From Roseburia hominis (GTDB lineage Bacteria; Bacillota; Clostridia; Lachnospirales; Lachnospiraceae): 64,000 bases of DNA. The stretch covers positions 19,475-83,474 of the forward strand of contig JAETOE010000013.1 in assembly GCA_021771815.1 (NCBI GenBank), written 5' to 3'. The first letter of the stretch is position 1; every line of letters begins with the position of its first letter. Under the pieces are notes generated by a model. That model did not search any database, had not been told where the DNA came from, and saw only the letters and a list, made by a program, of their open reading frames with translations. This document shows positions 51,628 through 60,787 of this stretch, piece by piece. A program made the position numbers and the translations under genes.

Positions 51628-54279
51628 ATGGCGTTTGCAATCAAGGAAAAAGAGGATAGCTTGCAGAATCCGGATATGGGGTTGTTAGATGCATCCCTGA
51701 TGCAGAATTTACAGGATCGGTTTTGTGATGCCAACAATGTTTACCTTGTATGCTTAAGTAAAAAGCGGGGGGTTATCACCAAAGCATATGGTTCTAAGGA
51801 AGAGCTTGCCTATATTCACGGACTTGTGGATATGGACAAGCATATTTTGCTTATGAATAAATTGTCCGACAATGGAATCGAAAGTGTGCTCGAGGAAGAT
51901 TGCGGCGTTGATTTTGTGAAAATGTGCGGCGTTTCCATCAAGATTGGCGGGCAGACTATCGCTACATGGATCGTGATCGGAGTGATGGAGCAGGAGGACG
52001 CCGGGATTCCGGAGTACGTCATGTGTACGACGCCGGAGCGTTATTACAAATCACTGGAATTTTTGGAGTCGTTGTCACGGCAGATGTTTGCGGTCAAGAT
52101 GGAAGAGCTTCTGGCGCAGGAAGCATTTCTTAAGAGCAGGGAATCCGAGACGCAGATGGAAGCGGAGCTTCACCGGAATGAGGTCATGACTTCCATCGTA
52201 AAAATGCTGGAATCCGAGGACGCATTTGACAAGATCGTAGATGAGATTCTGACGGAGGCATGCGGTTATCTGGAAGTCTCCACAGGCGTGCTTCTGCGGA
52301 AAAGCAAGTCCGGGCAGTCCGTGGAGATGATCTGTGAGCATGTCCGTAAGGGAACAGAATCCGTGCTTGTCAGATGGGCGGATATGCCGCTTAGGGAGAT
52401 TCCGTTTTTCAACGGAAAGCCGTATATGATATCGTCGAATACGATGCTTCCGGAGGAGTACCAGCGCTTTTTTGAGCGGGAGAAGCTGCGTGCCGGTATT
52501 TTCCTGCCGATCGAGGTGAACGGAAATGCGGAAATGTATCTGTGCTTCGGGGAGAAGCGGAAGGAACGTAATTGGGATCAGGCAGATGTGAAGTTTGTCA
52601 ACGACGTGAAACGTATTATTCAGAGTATTCTCTTAAAGCGGATCGCGAAGAATTCACTTGCAAGCTCCTACGCGTCCCTGAAGGCTATTTTAGAAAATAT
52701 GGGCTGCGGCATCTATGTGAAGGATCCGATCAGCGGGCAGATTCTTTACGCGAATCAGCGGCTTCACGAGTTTTTGCCCGAGGGGGCCGGCACAGAGGTG
52801 CTTGAGCAGTATCTTAAGGGGGCCAAAGAAGGCGGCACGGACAGTTGTTTCCGTGAGATTTATCTTGAGGGGGAACACCGCTGGTTCGATTATCATAGGA
52901 CGGACATCAGTTGGGTGGACGGAAGAAGCGTTTATTTATATACGCTTTATGAGGTGACGGATAAGAAGCTGTACCAGCAGAAGATCGAGCGTCAGGCGAA
53001 CAATGATTTCCTGACGGGGCTTTACAACAGGATGCGTTGCGAGCAGGATCTGCAGCGCTGCATCGAGCAGACGAAGGAGATCGGCGGCGAAGGCGCGCTT
53101 CTTTATATTGACCTGGATGATTTCAAGCATATCAATGACGGTCTGGGGCATCAGTACGGCGATATTCTTCTCAAGAATATATCGGACAGCTTAAAGCGGA
53201 TTCCGGGTGTGGAGAACAATTGTTACCGCATGGGCGGGGATGAATTTATTATTATTCTGGCGCATCAGCGCGTCATGCTGTTACAGCAGATTTTAGAGGA
53301 GGTGCGGGCTCTTTTTCTGCGTCCGTGGATGCTCAAAGGAACGGATTACTACTGCACGATGAGTATGGGCGTTGTGCGGTTCCCGACGGACGGCGACACC
53401 GTGGAGGAACTGATCAAGAAGGCGGATATCGCGCTGTACGCGGCGAAATGCTCCGGCAAGAACCGCGTGGAGTTCTACGACGATAATGTGGAGTCGACAT
53501 CCTTTAAGCGGCTCGATATGGAGAAAAATATGCGCAACGCGACCCGCAATGCGTTTACGGAGTTCGAGGTGGTCTACCAGCCGATCGTGGATGTGACGAA
53601 GGAGGACAGTCCCTGTGCCGGAGCGGAGGCGCTTATTCGCTGGAATTCCGGGGAGCTTGGTTTGATTTCGCCGACAGATTTCATTCCGCTGGCGGAGTAT
53701 CTCGGACTGATCAACCCGATTGGGGATTATGTGTTAAGGGAAGCGTGTAAGCGCTGCAAATATTGGAATGATATGGGGCACCCGGAGTATAAGGTCAATG
53801 TCAACTTGTCGGTCGTACAGCTATTGCAGAATGATATTGTGGACAAGGTGCGCGCTGCAATCAAAGAGACGGGGATCATGCCGTGCAATCTCACGCTTGA
53901 GGTGACGGAGAGTCTGGCAATTAACGACATGGATCGTATGAAAACGATACTGGCGGATATCAGGACGCTTGGCGTGCGTGTGGCGCTCGATGATTTCGGA
54001 ACAGGATACTCCTCGCTGAACCATATCCGCGAGATGCCGATTGACGTCATCAAGATTGACCGCTGCTTTATCATCGACATCGGAAAGGACGAGTTTTCTG
54101 CAGCATTTGTGAAAATGGTGGCGGAGCTTGCCGGAGCGATCGGTGTGAAAGTGTGCGTGGAGGGCGTTGAGACGGCGGAGCAGCTTGCAGCGCTTAAGCA
54201 GACGCGGATTCAGATGATTCAGGGCTTTTATTTTGGCAAACCGATGCACAAAGAGGAGTTCGAGCAGAAGTATCTGTAG
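51628..54279 (+). CDS. PocR-like / GAF / PAS / GGDEF / EAL c-di-GMP protein
   Basis: Cytoplasmic 883-aa protein. The first ~150 residues look like a PocR-type sensory domain (LMQNLQDRFCDANNVYLVCL), followed by a GAF-like region (about 190-335), a PAS-like region (about 345-445), a GGDEF domain with intact RMGGDEF (536-540) and IDLDDFKHIND, and an EAL domain with AEALIRW (667-669), EVTES, LDDFGTGYSS, VIKIDRCF and VEGVETAEQ. Both catalytic domains appear intact, so net direction is unknown. GAGAGGAAAGCG precedes the ATG. With the protein at 31430 this is the second c-di-GMP enzyme in the window. Confidence 0.9.
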   Translation: MAFAIKEKEDSLQNPDMGLLDASLMQNLQDRFCDANNVYLVCLSKKRGVITKAYGSKEELAYIHGLVDMDKHILLMNKLSDNGIESVLEEDCGVDFVKMCGVSIKIGGQTIATWIVIGVMEQEDAGIPEYVMCTTPERYYKSLEFLESLSRQMFAVKMEELLAQEAFLKSRESETQMEAELHRNEVMTSIVKMLESEDAFDKIVDEILTEACGYLEVSTGVLLRKSKSGQSVEMICEHVRKGTESVLVRWADMPLREIPFFNGKPYMISSNTMLPEEYQRFFEREKLRAGIFLPIEVNGNAEMYLCFGEKRKERNWDQADVKFVNDVKRIIQSILLKRIAKNSLASSYASLKAILENMGCGIYVKDPISGQILYANQRLHEFLPEGAGTEVLEQYLKGAKEGGTDSCFREIYLEGEHRWFDYHRTDISWVDGRSVYLYTLYEVTDKKLYQQKIERQANNDFLTGLYNRMRCEQDLQRCIEQTKEIGGEGALLYIDLDDFKHINDGLGHQYGDILLKNISDSLKRIPGVENNCYRMGGDEFIIILAHQRVMLLQQILEEVRALFLRPWMLKGTDYYCTMSMGVVRFPTDGDTVEELIKKADIALYAAKCSGKNRVEFYDDNVESTSFKRLDMEKNMRNATRNAFTEFEVVYQPIVDVTKEDSPCAGAEALIRWNSGELGLISPTDFIPLAEYLGLINPIGDYVLREACKRCKYWNDMGHPEYKVNVNLSVVQLLQNDIVDKVRAAIKETGIMPCNLTLEVTESLAINDMDRMKTILADIRTLGVRVALDDFGTGYSSLNHIREMPIDVIKIDRCFIIDIGKDEFSAAFVKMVAELAGAIGVKVCVEGVETAEQLAALKQTRIQMIQGFYFGKPMHKEEFEQKYL

Positions 54280-54420
54280 TTGTACTTGTACTTGGAACTG
54301 CTTTTGAATTCGGAGATGTGTATAGAATAAAGAGGTGTTTTGAGAAACTCCAACAATTACTTGCATATATCGAATTATGGATTGTTCGGAAAGGAGTGTT
54401 TGTTTAAGGTGGAAAAACGC

Positions 54421-55281
54421 GTGAACAGAAAGTATTGGAAGCCGGCAATTGTGCTGTGCCTGATGTGTTGCTTTTGCGGCTGTGGGAAAACGGAAGCGCC
54501 GGACGGACAGGAAGCAAAAGCGTCAGGCAAACAGGAAACGGAAGCGCCGGGTGAGCAGGGAACAGAAGCACTGAGCGGGCAGGAAGAAACATCGGAACAG
54601 CAGGAAACGGAGAGCGAATTGTCCGACTCCCCTCTGATTATGGTGCAGACAATAGAAGTACACCGGGAATCTATGGCATATCATATCGGTGCGCTGATTC
54701 AGACGGATTCGGAAATAGATGCGACCGATTATGCTCCGAATAATATGCAGGTTCTTGAAACGCAGATGACGCAGACGGAAGGCGGCGTGCGGATAGACTG
54801 GTATGGATTTTGTACCGGAGATGATGCGGATATCGCCAAACCGTCGATTTCGTATGAGTTTGAAGAATATACAAACGTAGAAAATGAGGCGTCGGTTGAG
54901 GAAATCGAGGGCAGGGAGCTTAGGACGGACGTGAACGGGCATCCTGTGACTGCGTGGATCACACCGTTTTCCGTAAGTATAGAACCCAGGGAGGAGTGGC
55001 GCGCCGAGGGAACGTTTTATGACGTGACCGTGACGGACGAGAGCGGGGCGGAGTACTTTCTAGTGCGTCTGCCTGTGATGGATGACAGAAAGCCTTCTCA
55101 AAAGAAGCAGTACCCGCTGCCGGATATGAATGCCGGAAATTTGCCATATTTGGGAGAAGATTCGGGGTTCATGGTGGAGAGAGAATATTGTGGCGTTCAG
55201 CTGGCGTTTAGCGGGTTGCTCAGCGAGGAGACATTGCGCAGTCTGGAAGAGATTCACTTTGAAGAAATCCCCTATCAATGA
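54421..55281 (+). CDS. Predicted lipoprotein of unknown function
   Basis: About 286 aa. GTG at 54421 follows AAGGTGG by 7 bp and gives a short basic N-terminus, a hydrophobic stretch and a cysteine cluster (CLMCCFCGCG) acting as lipobox; GTG 54409 and TTG 54400 are alternative starts. A Glu/Gln/Gly/Ala-rich linker with loose repeats of TEAPGEQ-like units runs to about residue 65. The rest, beta-rich, matches no family I recognise. It lies 141 bp after the GGDEF-EAL gene. Probably cell-surface. Confidence 0.72.
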   Translation: MNRKYWKPAIVLCLMCCFCGCGKTEAPDGQEAKASGKQETEAPGEQGTEALSGQEETSEQQETESELSDSPLIMVQTIEVHRESMAYHIGALIQTDSEIDATDYAPNNMQVLETQMTQTEGGVRIDWYGFCTGDDADIAKPSISYEFEEYTNVENEASVEEIEGRELRTDVNGHPVTAWITPFSVSIEPREEWRAEGTFYDVTVTDESGAEYFLVRLPVMDDRKPSQKKQYPLPDMNAGNLPYLGEDSGFMVEREYCGVQLAFSGLLSEETLRSLEEIHFEEIPYQ

Positions 55282-55320
55282 GCGGTGAAAAAAATTCCTT
55301 AAATAATTTAAAAATACCCA

Positions 55321-55349
55321 TTGACATTTTTTAAAGTGTTTGTTATTAT
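55321..55349 (+). promoter_or_regulatory. Promoter of the tRNA-Leu pair
   Basis: TTGACA (55321-55326), 17-bp spacer, TATTAT (55344-55349). It sits 31 bp before the first tRNA. Confidence 0.8.
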
Positions 55350-55379
55350 AATCAAGTCGTCACGAAAGATGACTGATAT

Positions 55380-55464
55380 GCGGAAGTGTCGGAACTGGCA
55401 GACGAGCAAGACTAAGGATCTTGTGAGCATTGCGCTCGTGTGGGTTCAAGTCCCATCTTCCGCA
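55380..55464 (+). tRNA. tRNA-Leu (anticodon AAG)
   Basis: 85 nt, class II. Acceptor GCGGAAG / CTTCCGC, discriminator A, D stem TCG / CGA, anticodon stem CAAGA / TCTTG with loop CTAAGGA, so the anticodon is AAG. A variable arm (GAGC...GCTC) and T-arm TGGGTTCAAGTCCCA follow. CCA is not encoded. It reads CUU, and more if A34 becomes inosine. Confidence 0.95.
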
Positions 55465-55491
55465 TTTTGATTCACTTTTTGTGAGGATTCT

Positions 55492-55575
55492 GCAGGAGTG
55501 GCGGAATTGGCAGACGCGCAGGCTTCAGGTGCCTGTGGTAGCAATATCGTGTGGGTTCAAGTCCCATCTCCTGCA
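55492..55575 (+). tRNA. tRNA-Leu (anticodon CAG)
   Basis: 84 nt, class II. Acceptor GCAGGAG / CTCCTGC, discriminator A, D stem GCG / CGC, anticodon stem CAGGC / GCCTG with loop TTCAGGT, so the anticodon is CAG (reads CUG). It shares the T-arm with its neighbour and lies 27 bp after it, probably on the same transcript. Confidence 0.96.
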
Positions 55576-55579
55576 TGCG

Positions 55580-55611
55580 AATAGGAAGTCTGATAAGGCT
55601 TCCTATTTTTT
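55580..55611 (+). terminator. Terminator after the tRNA pair
   Basis: AATAGGAAG (55580-55588) / CTTCCTATT (55599-55607) with a 10-nt loop and a T-run to 55611. Confidence 0.92.
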
Positions 55612-55705
55612 GTCGTTTTTAACAAAAATAAAGGAAATCGGCGATTGACATCGAATTATATATATGGAGTCATTGCAGGCGCATGGCGAAAAGAGGAGAA
55701 TGTAC

Positions 55706-56719
55706 ATGTCGATACGAGAAGAAATAGAGGAGATGGAGCGTGAGACATTAAGTCCCTACGCGACGCTCAGTGTCAATTCTAAGGGAAGGGACGTATACGA
55801 GGAGCCGTGCGATATACGCCCGGTTTTTCAGAGGGATCGCGACCGTATTCTGCACAGCAAGGCATTTAGGCGGCTTAAGAATAAGACGCAGGTGTTTCTG
55901 ACCCCGAAGGGGGATCATTACCGCACAAGGCTGTCGCATACTCTGGAAGTGTCGCAGAATGCGCGGACGATCGCGAAGGCGCTGCGGCTGAATGAAGATC
56001 TGGTGGAGGCGATTGCGCTCGGGCATGACATCGGGCACACGCCCTTTGGACATGCAGGAGAATTTGTCTTAAACGGTCTGTGCGCGGACGGTTTCCGACA
56101 CAATGAGCAGAGCGTCCGCATCGTGGAGAAGCTTGAGAAGGACGGCAGAGGCTTAAATCTTACCTGGGAAGTGCGCGACGGCATTTTAAACCATCAGTCG
56201 AGACTGATGCCGGCGACGCTGGAGGGAAGGATCGTTCGTCTGTCCGATAAGATCGCCTACATAAATCACGACATTGACGATGCGATCCGCGCATTGGTGC
56301 TCACAGAGGACGATATTCCCATGGAGTTGAAAAAGACGCTCGGCTTTTCGACGAAGCAGCGGCTCAATACGCTGATTCATAACATTATCATGAACAGCCG
56401 CGGGAAGAATGATATCGTTATGTCCGCCGAGGTGGAGGAGGCAATGATCGACCTTCGGAAGTTCATGTTCGAGAATGTTTACAAGAACCCGGTTGCAAAG
56501 AGCGAGGAAGTCAAGGCGAAGGCGATGGTCGAGCAGCTATTTTACTATTATATGGAGCATATAGACCAGCTTCCGTCGAAGTATCTTCGGATGATGGATG
56601 AGGGCGAGGGAAAGGAGCGCGTTATCTGCGATTATATCGCGGGCATGACCGATCAGTACGCCATCACGAAGTTCAGTGAATACTTCCTGCCGCAAGCTTG
56701 GCAAGTAGACGGCTATTGA
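55706..56719 (+). CDS. dgt: Deoxyguanosinetriphosphate triphosphohydrolase-like protein
   Basis: HD-domain dNTP triphosphohydrolase of 338 aa. The metal motif is seen as RTRLSHTLEVSQNART, the HD pair in ALGHDIGHTPFGHAGE and Asp in LSDKIAYINHDIDDA. RILHSKAFRRLKNKTQVF is typical of the short (YP/Dgt-like) subgroup. The ATG at 55706 fits GAGGAG 7 bp upstream; the ATG at 55700 and the start at 55664 do not. It sits just before dnaG, as in many Clostridia. Substrate preference may differ from E. coli Dgt. Confidence 0.9.
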   Translation: MSIREEIEEMERETLSPYATLSVNSKGRDVYEEPCDIRPVFQRDRDRILHSKAFRRLKNKTQVFLTPKGDHYRTRLSHTLEVSQNARTIAKALRLNEDLVEAIALGHDIGHTPFGHAGEFVLNGLCADGFRHNEQSVRIVEKLEKDGRGLNLTWEVRDGILNHQSRLMPATLEGRIVRLSDKIAYINHDIDDAIRALVLTEDDIPMELKKTLGFSTKQRLNTLIHNIIMNSRGKNDIVMSAEVEEAMIDLRKFMFENVYKNPVAKSEEVKAKAMVEQLFYYYMEHIDQLPSKYLRMMDEGEGKERVICDYIAGMTDQYAITKFSEYFLPQAWQVDGY

Positions 56720-56785
56720 GAGAGTGGATTGCTTGCGGCATGCGCAGGCCCGCAGCATAAAGCTGCGGGCAGGTAGACGGCTATT
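56700..56785 (+). repeat. Duplicated 3' end of dgt with hairpin between copies
   Basis: GGCAnGTAGACGGCTATT occurs at 56700-56717, where it encodes the last Asp-Gly-Tyr of Dgt, and again at 56768-56785. Between them GCCCGCAGC (56748-56756) / GCTGCGGGC (56762-56770) forms a perfect 9-bp stem without T-run. It lies just before dnaG. Confidence 0.65.
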
Positions 56786-56809
56786 AATAATTAGAGAAAG
56801 GAGTACGGA

Positions 56810-58615
56810 ATGCCATTATATTCAGAGGATATTATCGAAGAAGTACGTTCGCGAAATGACATTGTCGATGTGATTTCACAGTATGTGCGTCTGACCAGAA
56901 AGGGCAGTACTTATTTTGGGCTTTGTCCGTTCCACAATGAGAAGACCGGGTCGTTTTCCGTATCTCCGAACAAACAGATGTATTACTGCTTCGGGTGTCA
57001 CGCCGGAGGGAATGTGTTCACCTTTCTGATGCAGTATGAGAACTTTACCTTTGGGGAGGCGCTGGAAGCGCTCGCCGAGCGCGCCGGAGTGGCGCTGCCT
57101 AAACAGGAGTACTCGGCCACGCAGCGGATGGAAGCGGATAAGCGGGCGAGGCTTCTTGAAATCAATAAAGAGGCGGCAAAGTATTTCTTTATGCTGCTGC
57201 GCAGTGAGCGCGGGAAGCGTGCTATGGAGTATTTTAAGAAGCGTGAGCTTTCCGATGAGACGATCAAGAAGTTCGGGCTCGGGTATTCCGACCAGTACAG
57301 CGACGATCTTTACCGGTATCTGCGGAATAAGGGATATGAGGACGAGATTTTAAAGGAGTCCGGGCTTGTGACGATCGATGAGCGGCGGGGCGGACATGAT
57401 AAGTTCTGGAACCGGGCGATGTTTCCGATCATGGATGTACATAATAAGGTCATCGGCTTCGGCGGACGTGTCATGGGGGACGGCGAACCGAAATACTTAA
57501 ATTCTCCCGAGACGAAGATTTTCGATAAGAGCCGCAATCTTTACGGACTGAATTTTGCGAGGACGACGAAGAAGCCGCAGCTTCTTTTGTGCGAGGGCTA
57601 TATGGATGTCATCGCCCTGCACCAGGCGGGATTTGACAATGCGGTTGCCTCGCTCGGAACGGCGCTCACGAGCGGTCACGCGAACTTGCTCAAGCGTTAT
57701 ACGAAGGATGTGTATCTGACTTACGACAGCGACGGCGCGGGTATCAAGGCGGCGCTTCGGGCGATTCCGATTTTGAAAGAGGTTGGAATCACTACGAAAG
57801 TAATTAATATGAAGCCATACAAGGATCCGGACGAATTTATCAAGGCGCTCGGCGCAGAGGCTTATCAGGAGCGCATCGATCAGGCGGAGAACAGTTTTCT
57901 GTTCGAGGTACGCATCTTAGAGCAGGAATATGATATGCATGACCCGGAAAGCAAAACATCATTTTATAATGAGGTTGCGAAGAAGCTCTGCGGATTTTCG
58001 GAGAAGCTTGCACGCGATAACTATATCGAGGCGGTCGCGGCGAAATACATGATCGCGGCGGAGGATCTGCGGCGGCTCGTCAACCAATATGGTCTGAAAG
58101 AGGGGCTTGCGGGCGCGGCTTCGGCAAACAGTGATAGGCAGCAGAGCGGTATACGTGGGAACGAGAAGAATAAGGGCAGGAAGAAAGAGGACGGAATGAA
58201 GCAGTCCCAGAAGCTTTTGCTCACATGGCTCATCGAGAATACCGGGCTGTTTCAAAAAATAAAGAAATATATTACTCCGGCGGATTTTACGGAGGAGATT
58301 TACCACAGGGTGGCGGAACTGCTCTTCGCGCAGTATGAGGAGAGCGGAACAGTCAATCCGGCAAAGATTGTCAGTATGTTTGAGAATGAGGAGGAACAAA
58401 GCGAGATCGCGGGGCTTTTTAACGCCACGATTCCTGCCGCTATGACAAAAGAGGACAGGGATAAGGCGCTCAAGGAGACGATTGTCCGAATCAAGGAGAA
58501 CAGTATCAACCACCGTTCAAAAGAGCTTGGACCGACCGACATGGAAGGGCTGATGAAGCTGGTGCAGGATAAAAAGGCGCTGGAGGAGCTGGAACGGATG
58601 CATATCTCGATGTAA
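56810..58615 (+). CDS. dnaG: DNA primase
   Basis: Synthesises RNA primers at the replication fork, 601 aa. CHC2 zinc finger at about 40-65 (CPFHNEKTGSFSVSPNK, then CFGCHAGG), catalytic core with the Toprim segments LLLCEGYMDVIALHQAG and LTYDSDGAG, and a C-terminal helicase-interaction domain (about 460-601). AAAGGAG lies before the ATG. Followed by rpoD, the conserved macromolecular synthesis arrangement. Confidence 0.97.
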   Translation: MPLYSEDIIEEVRSRNDIVDVISQYVRLTRKGSTYFGLCPFHNEKTGSFSVSPNKQMYYCFGCHAGGNVFTFLMQYENFTFGEALEALAERAGVALPKQEYSATQRMEADKRARLLEINKEAAKYFFMLLRSERGKRAMEYFKKRELSDETIKKFGLGYSDQYSDDLYRYLRNKGYEDEILKESGLVTIDERRGGHDKFWNRAMFPIMDVHNKVIGFGGRVMGDGEPKYLNSPETKIFDKSRNLYGLNFARTTKKPQLLLCEGYMDVIALHQAGFDNAVASLGTALTSGHANLLKRYTKDVYLTYDSDGAGIKAALRAIPILKEVGITTKVINMKPYKDPDEFIKALGAEAYQERIDQAENSFLFEVRILEQEYDMHDPESKTSFYNEVAKKLCGFSEKLARDNYIEAVAAKYMIAAEDLRRLVNQYGLKEGLAGAASANSDRQQSGIRGNEKNKGRKKEDGMKQSQKLLLTWLIENTGLFQKIKKYITPADFTEEIYHRVAELLFAQYEESGTVNPAKIVSMFENEEEQSEIAGLFNATIPAAMTKEDRDKALKETIVRIKENSINHRSKELGPTDMEGLMKLVQDKKALEELERMHISM

Positions 58616-58705
58616 GCTCAGAAAATGCAAGGGGACGGCAATCTGTGGTTTAAAATCCACATTTAAGGACAAAATAGTAACGAACTATGAGAGGATGAAG
58701 CGAAA

Positions 58706-59905
58706 ATGGCAAAAAAGAAAGAAAACACCGAGAATAAGGAAATTTTGGAAGAAAGCAAGAAGGCTGCCGGAAAGGATGCGGCAGAGGAGACGGGTGACGA
58801 GAGCGCGCAGGAGAAGTTCCATGAGAAGCTAAAGGAGCTGCTTTCCCTTGCAAAGAAGAAAAAGAATATGCTCGAATATCAGGAAATCAGTGATTTCTTT
58901 GCAGATATGCAGCTCGATGCGGAGCAGTTCGAAAAGATTCTGGATTTTCTTGAGGCAAATAATATCGACGTGCTGCGTATCACGGACGATGACGTGGACG
59001 ATGATATGCTGCTTGAGGTCGAGGAGGAAGAGGAGATCGAGGTGGAGAAGGTCGACCTTTCCGTCCCTGACGGCGTTTCCATCGAAGATCCGGTGCGTAT
59101 GTACCTGAAAGAGATCGGTAAAGTTCCGCTGCTCTCGGCGGAGGAGGAGATCGAGCTTGCAAAGCGCATGGAGCTTGGCGACCAGGAGGCAAAGAAGCGT
59201 CTCGCGGAGGCGAATCTGCGCCTTGTCGTCAGTATTGCGAAGCGTTATGTGGGACGCGGCATGCTGTTTCTGGATCTGATTCAGGAGGGAAATCTCGGAC
59301 TGATCAAAGCGGTGGAGAAGTTCGATTACCGCAAGGGCTACAAATTTTCCACCTATGCGACATGGTGGATCCGTCAGGCAATCACAAGAGCGATTGCGGA
59401 TCAGGCGAGAACGATCCGTATTCCGGTGCATATGGTCGAGACGATCAACAAACTGATCCGCGTGAGCAGACAGCTCCTTCAGGAGTTAGGTCGCGAACCG
59501 ACCCCGGAGGAGATTGCGGCGGAGATGAATATGCCGGTGGAGCGTGTGCGTGAAATCTTAAAGATTTCCCAGGAGCCGGTTTCTTTGGAGACCCCGATCG
59601 GCGAGGAGGAGGACAGCCATCTCGGAGATTTCATTCAGGATGACAATGTGCCTGTTCCGGCAGATGCGGCGGCATTTACCCTGTTGAAGGAGCAGCTCGA
59701 GGAAGTGCTCGGCACACTTACGGAACGTGAGCAGAAAGTGCTGACCCTGCGCTTCGGACTTGAGGACGGGCGCGCGAGGACACTCGAGGAAGTCGGCAAG
59801 GAGTTCAATGTTACACGTGAGCGTATCCGTCAGATCGAGGCGAAAGCGCTGCGTAAGCTCCGCCATCCGAGCAGAAGCCGCAAGTTAAAAGATTATCTGG
59901 AGTAA
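58706..59905 (+). CDS. rpoD: RNA polymerase sigma factor RpoD (sigma-A)
   Basis: Primary sigma factor of 399 aa. A Lys/Glu-rich N-terminus and region 1.1-like part is followed by regions 1.2-2.4 ([17 protein letters not shown], then [17 protein letters not shown]), region 3 ([11 protein letters not shown]) and region 4 with its helix-turn-helix ([20 protein letters not shown]). Region 2.4 and 4.2 are intact, consistent with the TTGACA/TATAAT promoters seen in the window. Lies 90 bp after dnaG and 2 bp before trmK. Confidence 0.98.
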   Translation: MAKKKENTENKEILEESKKAAGKDAAEETGDESAQEKFHEKLKELLSLAKKKKNMLEYQEISDFFADMQLDAEQFEKILDFLEANNIDVLRITDDDVDDDMLLEVEEEEEIEVEKVDLSVPDGVSIEDPVRMYLKEIGKVPLLSAEEEIELAKRMELGDQEAKKRLAEANLRLVVSIAKRYVGRGMLFLDLIQEGNLGLIKAVEKFDYRKGYKFSTYATWWIRQAITRAIADQARTIRIPVHMVETINKLIRVSRQLLQELGREPTPEEIAAEMNMPVERVREILKISQEPVSLETPIGEEEDSHLGDFIQDDNVPVPADAAAFTLLKEQLEEVLGTLTEREQKVLTLRFGLEDGRARTLEEVGKEFNVTRERIRQIEAKALRKLRHPSRSRKLKDYLE

Positions 59906-59907
59906 GC

Positions 59908-60687
59908 ATGATTCATATATCAAAGCGTTTAGAGACGGCGGCAGGACTCGTAGGGGCCGGAAAGCGGCTGGCGGATGTGGGAACGGATCACGGATATGTG
60001 CCGATTTACCTGAGGGAGCAGGGACGTATTCCGTGTGCTGTCGCGATGGATATCAACCGCGGTCCGCTTGCGCGGGCAAGGGAACATATCCGGCATTATG
60101 GGATGGAGTCCTACATACAGACGCGTCTTTCCGACGGCGTCGCGGCACTGGAAATGGGAGAGGCGGATTCCATTCTGATCGCAGGCATGGGCGGCGGGCT
60201 TATCATCCATATTTTAGAGTCCGGCAGCGAACTGTGTAAGAGCGTGTCGGAACTTGTGCTGCAGCCGCAGTCGGAGCTGATGCGCGTCCGGCAGTTTCTG
60301 GACGAGAACGGCTACGTTGTCGAGACGGAGGAGATGGTAAAGGAGGACGGCAAGTACTACCCGATGATGCGGGTACACTATGAACCGTCGGGAAACGGGG
60401 AGATATTATCCGAAAATGGAAAGCTGCCTGCCACAGACGGAGAAACGGTTCAGGAAGAGAGGGAACTTTACTACCGGTACGGCAGATTTCTTTTGGAGCG
60501 AAGGAACCCCGTTCTCTATGATTATCTGCTCTGGGAGCGCAACATTCAGGAGGGAATCCGAAAGCAGCTTCGGGGGCAGGAGACGGCCGGGCAGATTGCG
60601 GCACGCCTCGGGGAAGTGGAGCATACACTGGAACAGAACAAAAAAGCGCTTGCGTATTTCGATGCGGAGGCGTTCGAGCAGGACTGA
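59908..60687 (+). CDS. trmK: tRNA (adenine(22)-N1)-methyltransferase
   Basis: SAM-dependent enzyme making m1A22 in tRNA (TrmK family), 259 aa. The SAM site is RLADVGTDHGYVPIYL with AMDINRGPLARA, and the catalytic region is ILIAGMGGGLIIHIL. A C-terminal coiled coil (about 200-255) is usual for the family. It begins 2 bp after rpoD, so it is co-transcribed. Its usual partner gene (NIF3-like yqfO) is not next to it here. Confidence 0.93.
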   Translation: MIHISKRLETAAGLVGAGKRLADVGTDHGYVPIYLREQGRIPCAVAMDINRGPLARAREHIRHYGMESYIQTRLSDGVAALEMGEADSILIAGMGGGLIIHILESGSELCKSVSELVLQPQSELMRVRQFLDENGYVVETEEMVKEDGKYYPMMRVHYEPSGNGEILSENGKLPATDGETVQEERELYYRYGRFLLERRNPVLYDYLLWERNIQEGIRKQLRGQETAGQIAARLGEVEHTLEQNKKALAYFDAEAFEQD

Positions 60688-60787
60688 ATTTCATTGGGAT
60701 AGATTCGGAAGAAGAATACAGACCATCGTGCAGAACAGGTACGGCGCTGTAGAGCATGGAGAATATGGTCGGAATTGGAGGGATTTT

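Noticed and set aside
55430..55648. Open frame of 72 codons across the two tRNA-Leu genes
   Set aside because: Its CGFKSHL repeats are simply the translated tRNA T-arms; both tRNAs fold fully and the frame has no ribosome site.
60380..60787. Extension of the nucleoside kinase frame over trmK
   Set aside because: Composition is Arg/Gly-rich as in an out-of-frame reading, it overlaps trmK, and GGAGGG plus ATG at 60788 gives the normal TGS-domain start.
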